From Caldifarciminota bacterium (GTDB lineage Bacteria > Hydrothermota > Tepidihabitantia > SM23-42), in assembly GCA_020355325.1 (NCBI GenBank), contig CP070664.1, positions 1,423,818-1,467,350 on the forward strand: a DNA stretch of 43,533 bases, written 5' to 3'. A model generated the notes under the pieces. It saw nothing but the letters and a program-made list of their open reading frames with translations, searched no databases and had not been told where the DNA came from. Within the stretch, counting starts at the first letter, position 1; each line of letters begins with the position of its first letter. Shown piece after piece: positions 8,404-16,841 of the stretch. The translations under genes were made by a program, and so were the position numbers.

Positions 8404-10061
8404 TTGAACAGGAAAAGATTCAGGAAATAAACAGGCAGACTGATATCGTCGCGTTGATATCCCAGTACGTTACCTTGAGAAAGGTTGGAAAAAATTATCG
8501 AGCACTCTGTCCATTCCATGCTGAAAAAAATCCATCCTTCTATGTTAACCCTGATAAGCGAATATTCTACTGTTTCGGGTGCAAGAAGGGTGGCAGCGCC
8601 ATAAATTTTCTCATGGAATATGAAAAATTAGACTTTCCAGATGCGGTAAGAAGACTTGCTAAAAATTTGGGAATCGAGATCGATACAACGAAGGGGTTGA
8701 AGTATAAAGACATATATGATGTGAATGAATTTGCATGCCAATTCTATTCCTCAACACTTACCCGAGCAATTGGTAAAAGAGGCCAGAATTACATACGGGA
8801 ACGAAATATCGATGTCAATAGAGTACGCGAGTTCCGGCTCGGGTATGCACCTACCTCAGGAGGTCTTGTAACATTCATGAGACAAAAGGGCATTGCGATT
8901 GATAAACTTCACAGAGCAGGTCTCGTCTCGCAGAATCATGAGATATTTCGGGACCGTCTCATTTTTCCCATATTTAATCTTTCGGGTCGTGTGATTGGAT
9001 TCGGTGGCCGCGGTATTGACGATTACATACAGCCCAAGTACCTTAATTCTCCTGAGACCCCTTTGTTCAAAAAAGGAGGGGTCCTCTATGGTCTGTACCA
9101 GGCAAAGGAGTCGATGAGGAAAAAGGCAGAAGCAATACTTGTCGAAGGTTATTTTGATCTTCTGAGTCTTTTTCAGAGCGGTATTATGAATGTCTGTGCA
9201 CCGTTGGGCACGTCGTTGACCGAAAAGCAGTCAATGCTAATCTCACGATTTGCGAAAAGAGTGAATATCCTTTTTGATGGAGATCTGTCTGGGATAAAGG
9301 CAGCACTCAGGTCGATTGGTTTACTCATTGATGCCCAGGTGGATGTATATGTGACCTCACTTCCCAAGGGTTTAGACCCTGATACCTTTATTAATCAGAG
9401 GGGTGCCGCCGAGTTGAATGATCTTCTCGGTTCAGCATCAGATTTCTTCCATTTCTATAGAAAGTCAGTCAAAACCGATAGTATGGAACAGGAGATCGCA
9501 CTCATTAAGGATCTCATCCAAATAGTTGGCAATATTCAGGATCCTATAAAATATGACCGATATCTCAAATATATATCGCATGTCTTTGATATTCCTTTGG
9601 AAAGGATTGAAAAGGCGATGGTACAGAAGAAAGATGTTCAAACTCCTACACCGAAGAGGCCTCTTTCTACTGAAGAAAAGCTGATGGCGATGATTTTAAA
9701 TGCAAGCGAGCATTTCCATCATGCAAAAGATATTTTAAGTCCAGAAGATTTTGGCCAGGAGAATATCGTACGCCTTTATAAAAAATTATTAAAAGATGAA
9801 AAATTTGATGTCTATGAATTATCGAATGGTGTCGATGAGCGTTTACGTGAAAAACTTTTTGCGGTCGTTATCAAAGAAGAGCCCGTGCCAGAGCAAGCCT
9901 ATCTCGAGTCGGTGATGCGCTTCAAAAATCGTGTTGTAGAAAAACGCATCAGACAGAAAATCACAGAGGCGAGAAAGAATGGTGATGAAAAGGCTCTCGC
10001 GAATTATCAAAAAGAACTGAATGATCTTAAACGTAAAATGCTTAATATTAAGTCACACTAG
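8400..10061 (+). CDS. dnaG: DNA primase
   Basis: DnaG synthesises RNA primers at the replication fork. The CHC2 zinc finger is at residues 37-61 (CPFH ... CFGC). It is followed by the primase core with the TOPRIM elements VEGYFD and LFDGDLSG, then a C-terminal helicase-interaction-like region. At 553 aa the length is normal. Translation starts at GTG 8400, overlapping the mutS2 stop (GTGA), with only a weak Shine-Dalgarno, so coupling is likely. It occupies the classic position between rpsU and rpoD, here with mutS2 inserted before it. Confidence 0.96.
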   Translation: MIEQEKIQEINRQTDIVALISQYVTLRKVGKNYRALCPFHAEKNPSFYVNPDKRIFYCFGCKKGGSAINFLMEYEKLDFPDAVRRLAKNLGIEIDTTKGLKYKDIYDVNEFACQFYSSTLTRAIGKRGQNYIRERNIDVNRVREFRLGYAPTSGGLVTFMRQKGIAIDKLHRAGLVSQNHEIFRDRLIFPIFNLSGRVIGFGGRGIDDYIQPKYLNSPETPLFKKGGVLYGLYQAKESMRKKAEAILVEGYFDLLSLFQSGIMNVCAPLGTSLTEKQSMLISRFAKRVNILFDGDLSGIKAALRSIGLLIDAQVDVYVTSLPKGLDPDTFINQRGAAELNDLLGSASDFFHFYRKSVKTDSMEQEIALIKDLIQIVGNIQDPIKYDRYLKYISHVFDIPLERIEKAMVQKKDVQTPTPKRPLSTEEKLMAMILNASEHFHHAKDILSPEDFGQENIVRLYKKLLKDEKFDVYELSNGVDERLREKLFAVVIKEEPVPEQAYLESVMRFKNRVVEKRIRQKITEARKNGDEKALANYQKELNDLKRKMLNIKSH

Positions 10062-10135
10062 AAAGAATATTTTGTGAGTAAACTTGTATTATTTATGTCT
10101 GTCAAAATAGAGAAAATAAATAAGGAGTGTGAAGA

Positions 10136-11698
10136 GTGAAACTAAGATATTCTCAAAAATTGCTTGATAAAGCAAAGCAGCGGGGGACAATTTCGCTTAA
10201 TGATGTTAACAAACTAATACCCGATAAGGCTACCCCCGAAGAAATCGATGAGATTTTAGGCACTTTGGGGCGTTTTGGGATAAGCATTATCCATGCAGGC
10301 AAGAAGAGACCGACGAAACGGCGTCTGAAAACGACGGTAAGGCCTGAGGAACCCATCAGAGCCTACTTCAAAGAACTCGCCAAATACGATCTCTTGACGA
10401 AAGAGGAAGAGTATGAGCTTGCCGTAAAAATAGAAACTGGTTACAGAATGATCGAGCGGCAATTTTTACCGTACCCATGCGCAATCAATGATCTACTCGA
10501 GACATGCAAACAAGTCGAGCAATGTCATCGCAGCCTCGATCAGATATCGCGTGTTGAGATAGAGGCGATGATGGATAAACGTGCTTTTTGGGCAGAACGG
10601 CAACGTTTCGTACGCCGAGTGAAGTCTATTGAAAAAGATTATGGCTCACTTATTCAACTCTATAAAAAATACCGGAGAGATAAATCAAAGGCTGTCGAGT
10701 GGCGCATCTTTGAGAAGGAAGAGAGAATTCTGCGAAAACTTGCGGTCCTTTCATTACAACATGGTGTTGTGAATAACGCGATACAGATATTTAAAGACAA
10801 AATAGCACGCATGGACAAGGTTGAAAAGACAATTCCCAGGCTCAGAAACAAAGATGAAATACAATTGTACGCGAAGGAGAGGAAGAAGTTGAGGGTAGAA
10901 CTCGGCGATGATCATGGTTCTGTAAAAGAGGCCTTGATGATCGTCAATGAATGGGAGAATTTAATCAACCGAGCACGGCAGAGGATGATCGAGGGTAACA
11001 TGAGATTGGTTATTTCAATCGCCAAGAAATATGTGAACCGCGGTCTCGAGTTTGCCGATCTTGTCGGTGAAGGTAATAATGGTCTTATCAAGGCAGTGGA
11101 AAAATTCGATTATCGAAAAGGGTACAAAGTCTCTACCTATGCTACCTGGTGGATACGACAGGCAATTACACGGGCGATCGGTGATCAGGCACGGACGGTA
11201 CGTGTTCCGGCACACATTCTCGACACGATGAATAAGGTTGCGCGTGCCAAGCGTGATATGGTGCAAGATTTAGGAAGGGAGCCAACCGTCGAAGAGATTG
11301 CAAACCGACTCGACATCCCCACTGATAAGGTTCGTATGGCACACAATATCTCTCTCATTCCAATATCTTTGGACAAGCCAATCGATGACGAAGAGTCGAG
11401 TTTCGTAGGTGACTTTATCAGCGACCCGATGGCAGACTCGCCATCGCGTCGAGCAGCGATTTCAATTCTGAAAGACCGCTTCAGCGATATTCTGAGGGAT
11501 CTGCCAAAGAGAGAAGAGAAGATTATCAGACTACGTTTTGGTCTCAATGATGGCATGCCGAGAACGTTGGAAGAGGTGGGGAGAATGTTCAATATTACTC
11601 GAGAGAGGGTGAGACAGATCGAAGCAAAGGCGCTCAAGAAACTTCGACACCCGACGAGACTCCGTAAATTGCAGATGTATAAGGATTTAATCGATTAA
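10136..11698 (+). CDS. rpoD: Primary sigma factor RpoD (sigma-70)
   Basis: The 520-aa protein contains region 1.2 ([20 protein letters not shown]), a non-conserved insert of about 180 residues and region 2 ([40 protein letters not shown]). It ends with region 3 and region 4 ([34 protein letters not shown]). Region 2.4 is canonical, in line with the many TTGACA/TATAAT promoters in this window. The start is GTG 10136, eight bases after AAGGAG (10122-10127). A gap of 74 bp separates it from dnaG, and no strong separate promoter is visible there. The stop directly abuts that of the convergent histidine kinase, leaving no room for a terminator. Confidence 0.96.
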   Translation: MKLRYSQKLLDKAKQRGTISLNDVNKLIPDKATPEEIDEILGTLGRFGISIIHAGKKRPTKRRLKTTVRPEEPIRAYFKELAKYDLLTKEEEYELAVKIETGYRMIERQFLPYPCAINDLLETCKQVEQCHRSLDQISRVEIEAMMDKRAFWAERQRFVRRVKSIEKDYGSLIQLYKKYRRDKSKAVEWRIFEKEERILRKLAVLSLQHGVVNNAIQIFKDKIARMDKVEKTIPRLRNKDEIQLYAKERKKLRVELGDDHGSVKEALMIVNEWENLINRARQRMIEGNMRLVISIAKKYVNRGLEFADLVGEGNNGLIKAVEKFDYRKGYKVSTYATWWIRQAITRAIGDQARTVRVPAHILDTMNKVARAKRDMVQDLGREPTVEEIANRLDIPTDKVRMAHNISLIPISLDKPIDDEESSFVGDFISDPMADSPSRRAAISILKDRFSDILRDLPKREEKIIRLRFGLNDGMPRTLEEVGRMFNITRERVRQIEAKALKKLRHPTRLRKLQMYKDLID

Positions 11699-12811
11699 TT
11701 ACATCGTTGGTAAACGGACTGAGACTTCTGTGCCCTTAGCAATTTCGCTGTTCAGTGTTATACGACCGTGATGGGCTTTTATAATCTGCTCGGCTATTGA
11801 GAGGCCGAGACCGACACCGCCTTTATCACTGGTCTTCGTCGTATAGAAGGGATCAAAAATCTTATTCATATCCTCTTTCGGGATGCCCACACCATTATCC
11901 GAGATACGGAGATTTACAAAGCATTCACTCCCCTTTGTGCCTTCGGCAGAAAGCGTAATCTTAATCGTGCCTTTCTTTTCGACAGCCTGCACGGCATTGA
12001 GTATCAGGTTTATCACCACCTGCTGGAGTTGGTTAAAATCAGCAAGTATTTCAGGAATTCTGTCGTCAGAGGTTTTCGTAACATTAATATCTTTAATCAA
12101 AAACTGGTCTTCTAAGAGTGGTAACGTCTCTTCAATAAGTTTACTGAGAGATACGGGTCGTAGGTCAGGTTCGGTTTTACGAGAAAAATTGAGCAAATTT
12201 TTCACGAGCCTTCCGATCCTCACGGTTTCACGCTCGACAAGTTTCAGGTTTTTCTTCCACACTTCAGGATCGACGTCATTGTGATCAAGCTTTTTGAGCA
12301 TAAGGTGAATGTAGGTTATTATTCCGTTGATTGGATTATTTATCTCGTGGGCAACACCGGCTGCTAGCTGGCCCATAACAGCCAATTTCTCTGATTGTAG
12401 TAACTGTTGTCTCAGATTTGTCAGTTCTGTGATGTCGCGGAAGATTACTACTAGGCCTCGTGTCTTTTTATGGACATCTTCGAGATGAAACCAGGAACGA
12501 GAAGTTGTAATTCTAATTCCATCCTTACCGACAATCGGAACGTCACGCATATTCACTGGCGTACCTTTTTTTATCACCTTGTCGAACGGACATTGATCTT
12601 CACAAATGCTGCTTTTAAAAATTTCATAGCATGGTTTGCCCAGCACTTCATCGAGACAGTAGCCGGTTATCCATTCGGCTGCTTTATTAAAGGACATAAT
12701 CCTCATGTCGGTGTCAATTATAAAGACACCTCCCTCCATATTTTTAAGTAATCCTTCGATGAGAGGCCGCATGACAGAAAGATCCAATCCGTGTATCTTC
12801 TCTTCTTTCAT
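11699..12811 (-). CDS. PAS-domain histidine kinase (NtrB/AtoS-like)
   Basis: This 370-aa cytoplasmic kinase has no membrane segment. An N-terminal PAS domain (about residues 18-130) carries a cysteine group at C52, C61, C70 and C74 (GKPC, SSICEDQC). A HisKA domain has the phosphoacceptor H155 in GVAHEINNP. The HATPase domain has an N-box NLILNAVQAV, G1 DNGVGIP, F-box FDPFYTTK and G2 GVGLGLSI. The cysteine cluster suggests a redox or metal-responsive sensor, but that is inference. Its natural partner is the NtrC-type regulator at 13452, transcribed divergently with the archaemetzincin gene in between. A consensus promoter places the transcription start at the ATG, and no Shine-Dalgarno exists, so the mRNA should be leaderless. 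Confidence 0.9.
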   Translation of the reverse strand: MKEEKIHGLDLSVMRPLIEGLLKNMEGGVFIIDTDMRIMSFNKAAEWITGYCLDEVLGKPCYEIFKSSICEDQCPFDKVIKKGTPVNMRDVPIVGKDGIRITTSRSWFHLEDVHKKTRGLVVIFRDITELTNLRQQLLQSEKLAVMGQLAAGVAHEINNPINGIITYIHLMLKKLDHNDVDPEVWKKNLKLVERETVRIGRLVKNLLNFSRKTEPDLRPVSLSKLIEETLPLLEDQFLIKDINVTKTSDDRIPEILADFNQLQQVVINLILNAVQAVEKKGTIKITLSAEGTKGSECFVNLRISDNGVGIPKEDMNKIFDPFYTTKTSDKGGVGLGLSIAEQIIKAHHGRITLNSEIAKGTEVSVRLPTM

Positions 12812-12816
12812 ATATT

Positions 12817-12845
12817 ATTATAGCAGGTCTGATGGTTCTTGTCAA
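12817..12845 (-). promoter_or_regulatory. Consensus sigma-70 promoter of the histidine kinase, leaderless
   Basis: On the minus strand TTGACA (12845-12840) and TATAAT (12822-12817) are perfect hexamers with a 17-bp spacer. The start codon begins only 6 nt after the -10 element, so the +1 falls on or beside the ATG. Confidence 0.8.
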
Positions 12846-12860
12846 CTCTCGTGTAAAAAA

Positions 12861-12888
12861 TTGACATTGGCTATAAATTTGTTATAAT
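12861..12888 (+). promoter_or_regulatory. Consensus sigma-70 promoter of the archaemetzincin-regulator operon
   Basis: TTGACA (12861-12866) and TATAAT (12883-12888) are perfect hexamers 16 bp apart. The start codon at 12905 lies 17 nt after the -10, so the leader is about 10 nt and has no Shine-Dalgarno. It lies back to back with the kinase promoter. Confidence 0.8.
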
Positions 12889-12904
12889 ATGATAATATGA
12901 GCTC

Positions 12905-13465
12905 ATGAAATATATCTATTTAAAGACAATCGGTACAATGGAAACGTCGATCGTGGAAGATCTCAAGCGCTCACTGTCGCTCTTAATACCGTTTTCATTG
13001 AGGTGTGTGTATGATAATGAATATCCACTATTTGCCTTTGAACCTGAAAGAAATCAGTATTATGCCAAGAAGATTATAGTAAAATTGGCATCTGAAATAC
13101 CACACGATTGTGAAAAATTGATAGCTATTACAGACGTCGATCTGTGTACGCCAGTGCTCACATTCGTATACGGTGAGGCACAGCTTGGTGGTAAAGTAGC
13201 TATTGTATCGATGAATAGGTTGGAAAAAGAATATTACTATCTGCCGCCAGGCAACACGACGCTCCTTGTGGACAGGCTCGTGAAAGAATGTATTCACGAA
13301 CTCGGTCACTGTTATGGCTTATTTCATTGCCATGATTCTCAATGTGTGATGTTTTTTTCAAACAGCATTTTTACGATAGACAATAAGCAGAAAAGATTTT
13401 GTATGAAGTGTAAGGAATTTTTTGAGAGACAAATAGGAAAGGAGCACAATCATGCCGAGAAGTAG
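12905..13465 (+). CDS. amzA: Archaemetzincin family zinc metalloprotease
   Basis: The 186-aa protein carries the extended metzincin zinc site HELGHCYGLFHC at residues 131-142. A methionine-turn-like CVM (147-149) and a CMKC pair (166-169) follow. Together they match the archaemetzincin signature, in which the extra cysteines bind a second zinc. The length is typical. These enzymes are probably peptidases, but their substrates are not established. It has no signal peptide, so it should be cytosolic. The gene overlaps the NtrC-type regulator by 14 bp and shares its promoter, an unexpected partnership. The mRNA is predicted to have a leader of only about 10 nt. Confidence 0.9.
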   Translation: MKYIYLKTIGTMETSIVEDLKRSLSLLIPFSLRCVYDNEYPLFAFEPERNQYYAKKIIVKLASEIPHDCEKLIAITDVDLCTPVLTFVYGEAQLGGKVAIVSMNRLEKEYYYLPPGNTTLLVDRLVKECIHELGHCYGLFHCHDSQCVMFFSNSIFTIDNKQKRFCMKCKEFFERQIGKEHNHAEK

Positions 13466-14825
13466 AATTTTGGTCGTCGATGATGAAGAGATAATGAGGA
13501 GTTCACTCAGTGACTGGCTTATTGAAGATGGTTATGATGTGTTAGCCGTTGAGGATGGCTTTCATGCACTCGAACGCGTTAAACAGGAGGAGTGGGATTT
13601 AGCCGTCGTGGATCTTAAAATGCCAAAGATGGATGGACTCGAAGTTTTGAAGAAAATGAACAAAATTAAACCGAAACTTCCTGTTATTATCATTACTGCA
13701 TATGCGACTATAGACAGTGCTGTCATGGCGATTAAAGAAGGTGCAGCAGATTACATCGTAAAGCCTTTTAACCCCGAGGAGATAAGTATTGTGATAGCAA
13801 AACTTGTTGAACGTCAGCGTCTCATCAAAGAGAACATTCGTTTGCGAAGAGCTCTCGCCAAGAGATTCAAATTTCAAGATTTGGTCGGTAAGAGCCCTGA
13901 GATGCTTAAGGTCATTGAAATGATAAAGACGGTCGCGCCGACAAAATCCACGGTGCTCATACGGGGAGAGAGTGGTACTGGTAAAGAACTCGTAGCGAGA
14001 GCAATACATGAACTCGGGCCGAGAAAGAATTTTCCGTTCATTGCTGCTGCCTGTGGCGCGATCCCGGAGACACTCCTCGAAGCCGAACTCTTTGGCTATG
14101 AGAAGGGCGCATTTACGGGTGCGGTATCTCAACATAAGGGAAGAATAGAGATGGCGGATAGAGGTACGCTCTTTCTTGATGAGATCGGAGATATCAGCCC
14201 TAAGACACAGGTCGATCTATTAAGATTCATACAGGAACGAGAATTTCAGCGCATAGGAGGAAAGACCGCTATCAAAGTTGACGTCAGAATTATTGCTGCA
14301 ACACATAAAAATATTGAGGAGATGATTGCCAAGGGCGAATTCAGGGATGACCTCTATTATCGTCTTAACGTCATCACCATTGAGATTCCATCACTCAGAG
14401 AAAGAAAAGAAGATATTCCTATTTTTGCAGAACATTTTCTTGAGAAGTTCAGTCTCGATACAGGGAAAACAGTCGATAACATTTCTGACGAGGTCATGAA
14501 GATACTCATCGGATATAATTGGCCCGGCAATGTACGACAATTAGAAAATGCAATTGAACATGCATTGGTCGTTTCACAAGAGCCAGAAATAAAGGTACAA
14601 GACCTTCCGCAGTATCTCATCACGCAGGAAGACATACGAGATGAAATCAAGCCGACTCAATCGATGAGTGATATGGAGAGGAGACATATCGCACATGTAC
14701 TGAAGGCGCATGGCTGGAATATAACAAAGACTGCACAGGTGTTGGGAATCAATCGGATTACCCTCTACAAAAAAATAAAAAAGTATAATCTAAAAAAAGA
14801 TAAAGACACAGGGACGCGTCCATAG
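13452..14825 (+). CDS. NtrC-family sigma-54-dependent response regulator
   Basis: The 457-aa protein has a receiver domain with D54 (VVDLKMP) as phosphoacceptor. The AAA+ domain has Walker A GESGTGKE at 172-179, the sigma-54 contact loop GAFTGA at 219-224 and Walker B FLDEIGD around 241. A Fis-type HTH lies at the C-terminus (HGWNITKTAQVLGINRITLY). It therefore activates sigma-54 RNA polymerase from upstream sites. The start codon follows a GGAAAGGAG Shine-Dalgarno and overlaps the archaemetzincin gene. The divergent PAS kinase is its likely partner, and a -24/-12 promoter lies 177 bp downstream of its stop in front of the next gene, a probable target. The sigma-54 gene is not in the window. 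Confidence 0.95.
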   Translation: MPRSRILVVDDEEIMRSSLSDWLIEDGYDVLAVEDGFHALERVKQEEWDLAVVDLKMPKMDGLEVLKKMNKIKPKLPVIIITAYATIDSAVMAIKEGAADYIVKPFNPEEISIVIAKLVERQRLIKENIRLRRALAKRFKFQDLVGKSPEMLKVIEMIKTVAPTKSTVLIRGESGTGKELVARAIHELGPRKNFPFIAAACGAIPETLLEAELFGYEKGAFTGAVSQHKGRIEMADRGTLFLDEIGDISPKTQVDLLRFIQEREFQRIGGKTAIKVDVRIIAATHKNIEEMIAKGEFRDDLYYRLNVITIEIPSLRERKEDIPIFAEHFLEKFSLDTGKTVDNISDEVMKILIGYNWPGNVRQLENAIEHALVVSQEPEIKVQDLPQYLITQEDIRDEIKPTQSMSDMERRHIAHVLKAHGWNITKTAQVLGINRITLYKKIKKYNLKKDKDTGTRP

Positions 14826-15001
14826 TCAAATATGGTATTCTAATGTTCAAAAAATATACACCTGTTTAAAAAACATATATAAAATATCCCAGAAAAAAGA
14901 AGACTTTATCTATTTTAGAGTTTTGTATATTTTTTAATCACTAACAGTATAGAATCCAAGATAAAACTATTGAAATATCGAATGTTTTGAAATTAGAGAC
15001 T

Positions 15002-15017
15002 TGGCATATATTTTGCA
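15002..15017 (+). promoter_or_regulatory. Putative sigma-54 (-24/-12) promoter
   Basis: TTGGCATATATTTTGCA (15001-15017) places GG at -24 (15003-15004) and GC at -12 (15015-15016) with the exact 12-bp register. It keeps TGGCA and TTGCA of the consensus TGGCAC-N5-TTGCA. Transcription would start near 15028, just ahead of GGAG (15031-15034) and ATG 15041. A sigma-54 activator gene lies immediately upstream. No clear activator palindrome was found in the AT-rich 14826-14990. Confidence 0.65.
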
Positions 15018-15040
15018 ATTCATATGAAGTGGAGTTGATT

Positions 15041-16105
15041 ATGAACTGTCCATTTTTAGAAGAACTCATCGTGGCATACTGTGGGGCGTGCCCAGTGAAA
15101 AAAATGATACCAAAGGATCAGCTTACAACACAGAATCCGTGCGAGGCTGATTACTATAGTTGCCCCATATTTCAAGAATTCTTAGCAAAACATAAGAAGG
15201 AGGCTATCACGAATGAAGAGGCCCAACAAGAGGCTTTGACGTCAGACGGAGAAAAGCCATGCATTTGGATGAAGGCTGGTGTCATTGCATATAGAATGTG
15301 CACCAAAAACTATGATTGTAAAAACTGTGAATTCGATCAGGCAATCGTTGATCAGAGCGGAATCTATGTAGAATCACCGTTAGTAGTAAAGGCAATCGAA
15401 AAATTACGACAGCTTCCAGCGTCAGAGAGAAAATGCCGGTACATGCTTACCGGAGACTTTACCTACAAGATATGCTCAAACAACTATGAGTGTTGGCACT
15501 GTGCTGTTGACCAATACATTCAGGATATGATCGATGCCGACCCGTACCTTCAAAAGAGAAGAGCACGCATGGCAAAGAAAGAAGAGAAAATCAAGGGATT
15601 CACATTAAAAAAGGATGTGTACTATCTCCCCAATCATATCTGGATAAGCGTAGAAGGTGAATTACTGAAAGTTGGAATTGATGATTTTGCTTCTCGTTTA
15701 ATTGGAAAAGTAGAAAACATAGACTTTGCGGACAAAACGGCGATTGCTCAAGGTGATAAATGTTGGACACTGGGTAGTGGAAATCGCATGGTATCGATGT
15801 CTTTGCCCATTCAAGGAGAGATCGTTGAGAAAAACGATTTGCTCGAGTCAGATCCTGCGCTCGTTCATAAGGACCCGTATAACCGTGGGTGGTTTTTGAA
15901 AATAAAATCGGTCAAGGAAATAGGTGACATGATGAAGGGTTCTCAGGCAATAGCCTGGCTGGAAAAAGAATTTGAAAAACTGCATCAGGAATTTGAACAG
16001 AGCATAGGGGTCACCATTACCGATGGCGGTGAAGTAGCTGAAGATCTGTACGAACGGCTCACGGATAGAGAGTGGCATGAGCTCGTGAAGAGATTTCTCC
16101 AATAA
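15041..16105 (+). CDS. Cysteine-rich protein with a degenerate GcvH-like domain
   Basis: From ATG 15041 the protein is 354 aa. The N-terminal segment has a cysteine group (CPFLEEL, YCGACPVKK). Two tandem modules follow (about residues 78-112 and 127-161) with the shared pattern C-x-(W/Y)-M, (Y/T)-x-(M/I)-C, N-Y-x-C-x-x-C, D-Q. A C-terminal GcvH-like fold (YLPNHIWISVEGELLKVG ... IQGEIVEKND) then resembles the lipoyl carrier of glycine cleavage. The residue expected to be the lipoylated lysine is not lysine (stretch GNRMVSMSLP), so it is probably not lipoylated. A start at 14987 would lie upstream of the sigma-54 promoter and is rejected. It is monocistronic, with a terminator downstream. It may sense or bind redox metals beside the Hdr operon. 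Confidence 0.75.
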   Translation: MNCPFLEELIVAYCGACPVKKMIPKDQLTTQNPCEADYYSCPIFQEFLAKHKKEAITNEEAQQEALTSDGEKPCIWMKAGVIAYRMCTKNYDCKNCEFDQAIVDQSGIYVESPLVVKAIEKLRQLPASERKCRYMLTGDFTYKICSNNYECWHCAVDQYIQDMIDADPYLQKRRARMAKKEEKIKGFTLKKDVYYLPNHIWISVEGELLKVGIDDFASRLIGKVENIDFADKTAIAQGDKCWTLGSGNRMVSMSLPIQGEIVEKNDLLESDPALVHKDPYNRGWFLKIKSVKEIGDMMKGSQAIAWLEKEFEKLHQEFEQSIGVTITDGGEVAEDLYERLTDREWHELVKRFLQ

Positions 16106-16189
16106 TGAACCGTTCCTCTAGGCTTCTTGTGAGGCCTTGACTGCCTCTTCATAAATTTGCGGGGGTTTGCTTTAAATACGGATAAATAG

Positions 16190-16236
16190 GTTCAGTTCAC
16201 GCCGAGCATTGTGGGCGTGAGCTGAACTTCTTTTTA
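16190..16236 (+). terminator. Rho-independent terminator after the GcvH-like gene
   Basis: Arms 16190-16203 (GTTCAGTTCACGCC) and 16214-16227 (GGCGTGAGCTGAAC) form a 14-bp stem with one G-U pair and a 10-nt loop, followed by TTCTTTTTATT. This is the strongest terminator in the window. Confidence 0.88.
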
Positions 16237-16400
16237 TTGTTTTTCACTGTTCCTCGAATGAGAGGACGTGCACCATTTTGTGATTTCACCGTATTGGGGT
16301 TCACCCGTGCTTCCATGAATAAGTGTACTGCGGGGGCAGAACCTGTACATCGGCGCGATCGACTATCATAAAAAGTATGTATTTTCTGCCTTTTTTTCTC
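16237..16400. other. Non-coding stretch between terminator and hdrC promoter
   Basis: No open frame of interest is present. The stretch is somewhat richer in G+C than the flanks. It holds short inverted repeats such as TCCTC/GAGGA (16252-16265) and CTGC-GGGG-GCAG near 16330-16341. It might host a small RNA or regulatory sites for the hdr operon, but nothing recognisable was found. Confidence 0.3.
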
Positions 16401-16428
16401 TTGACTTTATGTCATTTTTAGATATAAT
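16401..16428 (+). promoter_or_regulatory. Sigma-70 promoter of the hdr operon, nearly leaderless
   Basis: TTGACT (16401-16406) and TATAAT (16423-16428) are separated by 16 bp. The ATG of hdrC begins 10 nt after the -10, so only two to four leader bases are expected. No Shine-Dalgarno is present. Confidence 0.8.
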
Positions 16429-16437
16429 AAAACCACA

Positions 16438-16833
16438 ATGAATAAAATATTGAAAGAAAAAGACTTCATTAAAAGAATTGAAGAAATCAGCAATCAGAAA
16501 ATATCTGATTGCTATCAATGTGGTAGGTGTACAGCAGGATGTCCATTCGCTGAATTTATGGATGCGCCTCCCAATCAAGTAATACGATTTATCCAGCTGG
16601 GTTTAAAAGACGATGTACTGCAGGCTCACGGACCATGGTTTTGTGCTGCGTGTCTGGTTTGTCAGACACGTTGTCCACGAGGTGTTGATATTCCAAGGTT
16701 GATGGAAGCGGTACGGGTTCTCCATCTTCGTGCGAAAGAGGGATTGATAGACGTGGACAGCATCGATAAAGAGTTATTGTTGGATGCACCACCACTCGCC
16801 TTCATGAGTGCATTTAGCAAATATACGTATTAG
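16438..16833 (+). CDS. hdrC: Heterodisulfide reductase subunit C-like iron-sulfur protein
   Basis: HdrC relays electrons between HdrA and HdrB. The 131-aa protein has two [4Fe-4S] motifs, CYQCGRCTAGCP (about residues 22-33) and CAACLVCQTRCP (about 62-73), followed by the usual helix (GVDIPRLMEAVRVL). No membrane segment is present, so it is the soluble type. It is the first gene of a tight operon, 8 bp before hdrB. Translation probably starts on a leaderless transcript. Confidence 0.9.
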   Translation: MNKILKEKDFIKRIEEISNQKISDCYQCGRCTAGCPFAEFMDAPPNQVIRFIQLGLKDDVLQAHGPWFCAACLVCQTRCPRGVDIPRLMEAVRVLHLRAKEGLIDVDSIDKELLLDAPPLAFMSAFSKYTY

Positions 16834-16841
16834 CGATTTTA

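Noticed and set aside
11690..11705. Terminator between rpoD and the convergent kinase
   Set aside because: The two stop codons abut (TAATTA), so no space for a dedicated hairpin exists.
14812..14821. GGACGCGTCC palindrome at the end of the response regulator gene
   Set aside because: It lies inside the last codons and has no U-tract, so it is neither a convincing terminator nor a clear operator.
14987..15040. Upstream ATG that would extend the GcvH-like gene by 18 residues
   Set aside because: It lies before the -24/-12 promoter, has no Shine-Dalgarno, and the added residues do not resemble the family. ATG 15041 has GGAG 6 nt upstream.
16106..16140. AGGC/GCCT hairpin right after the GcvH-like gene
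   Set aside because: It is short and lacks a U-tract. The strong hairpin at 16190-16236 explains termination.
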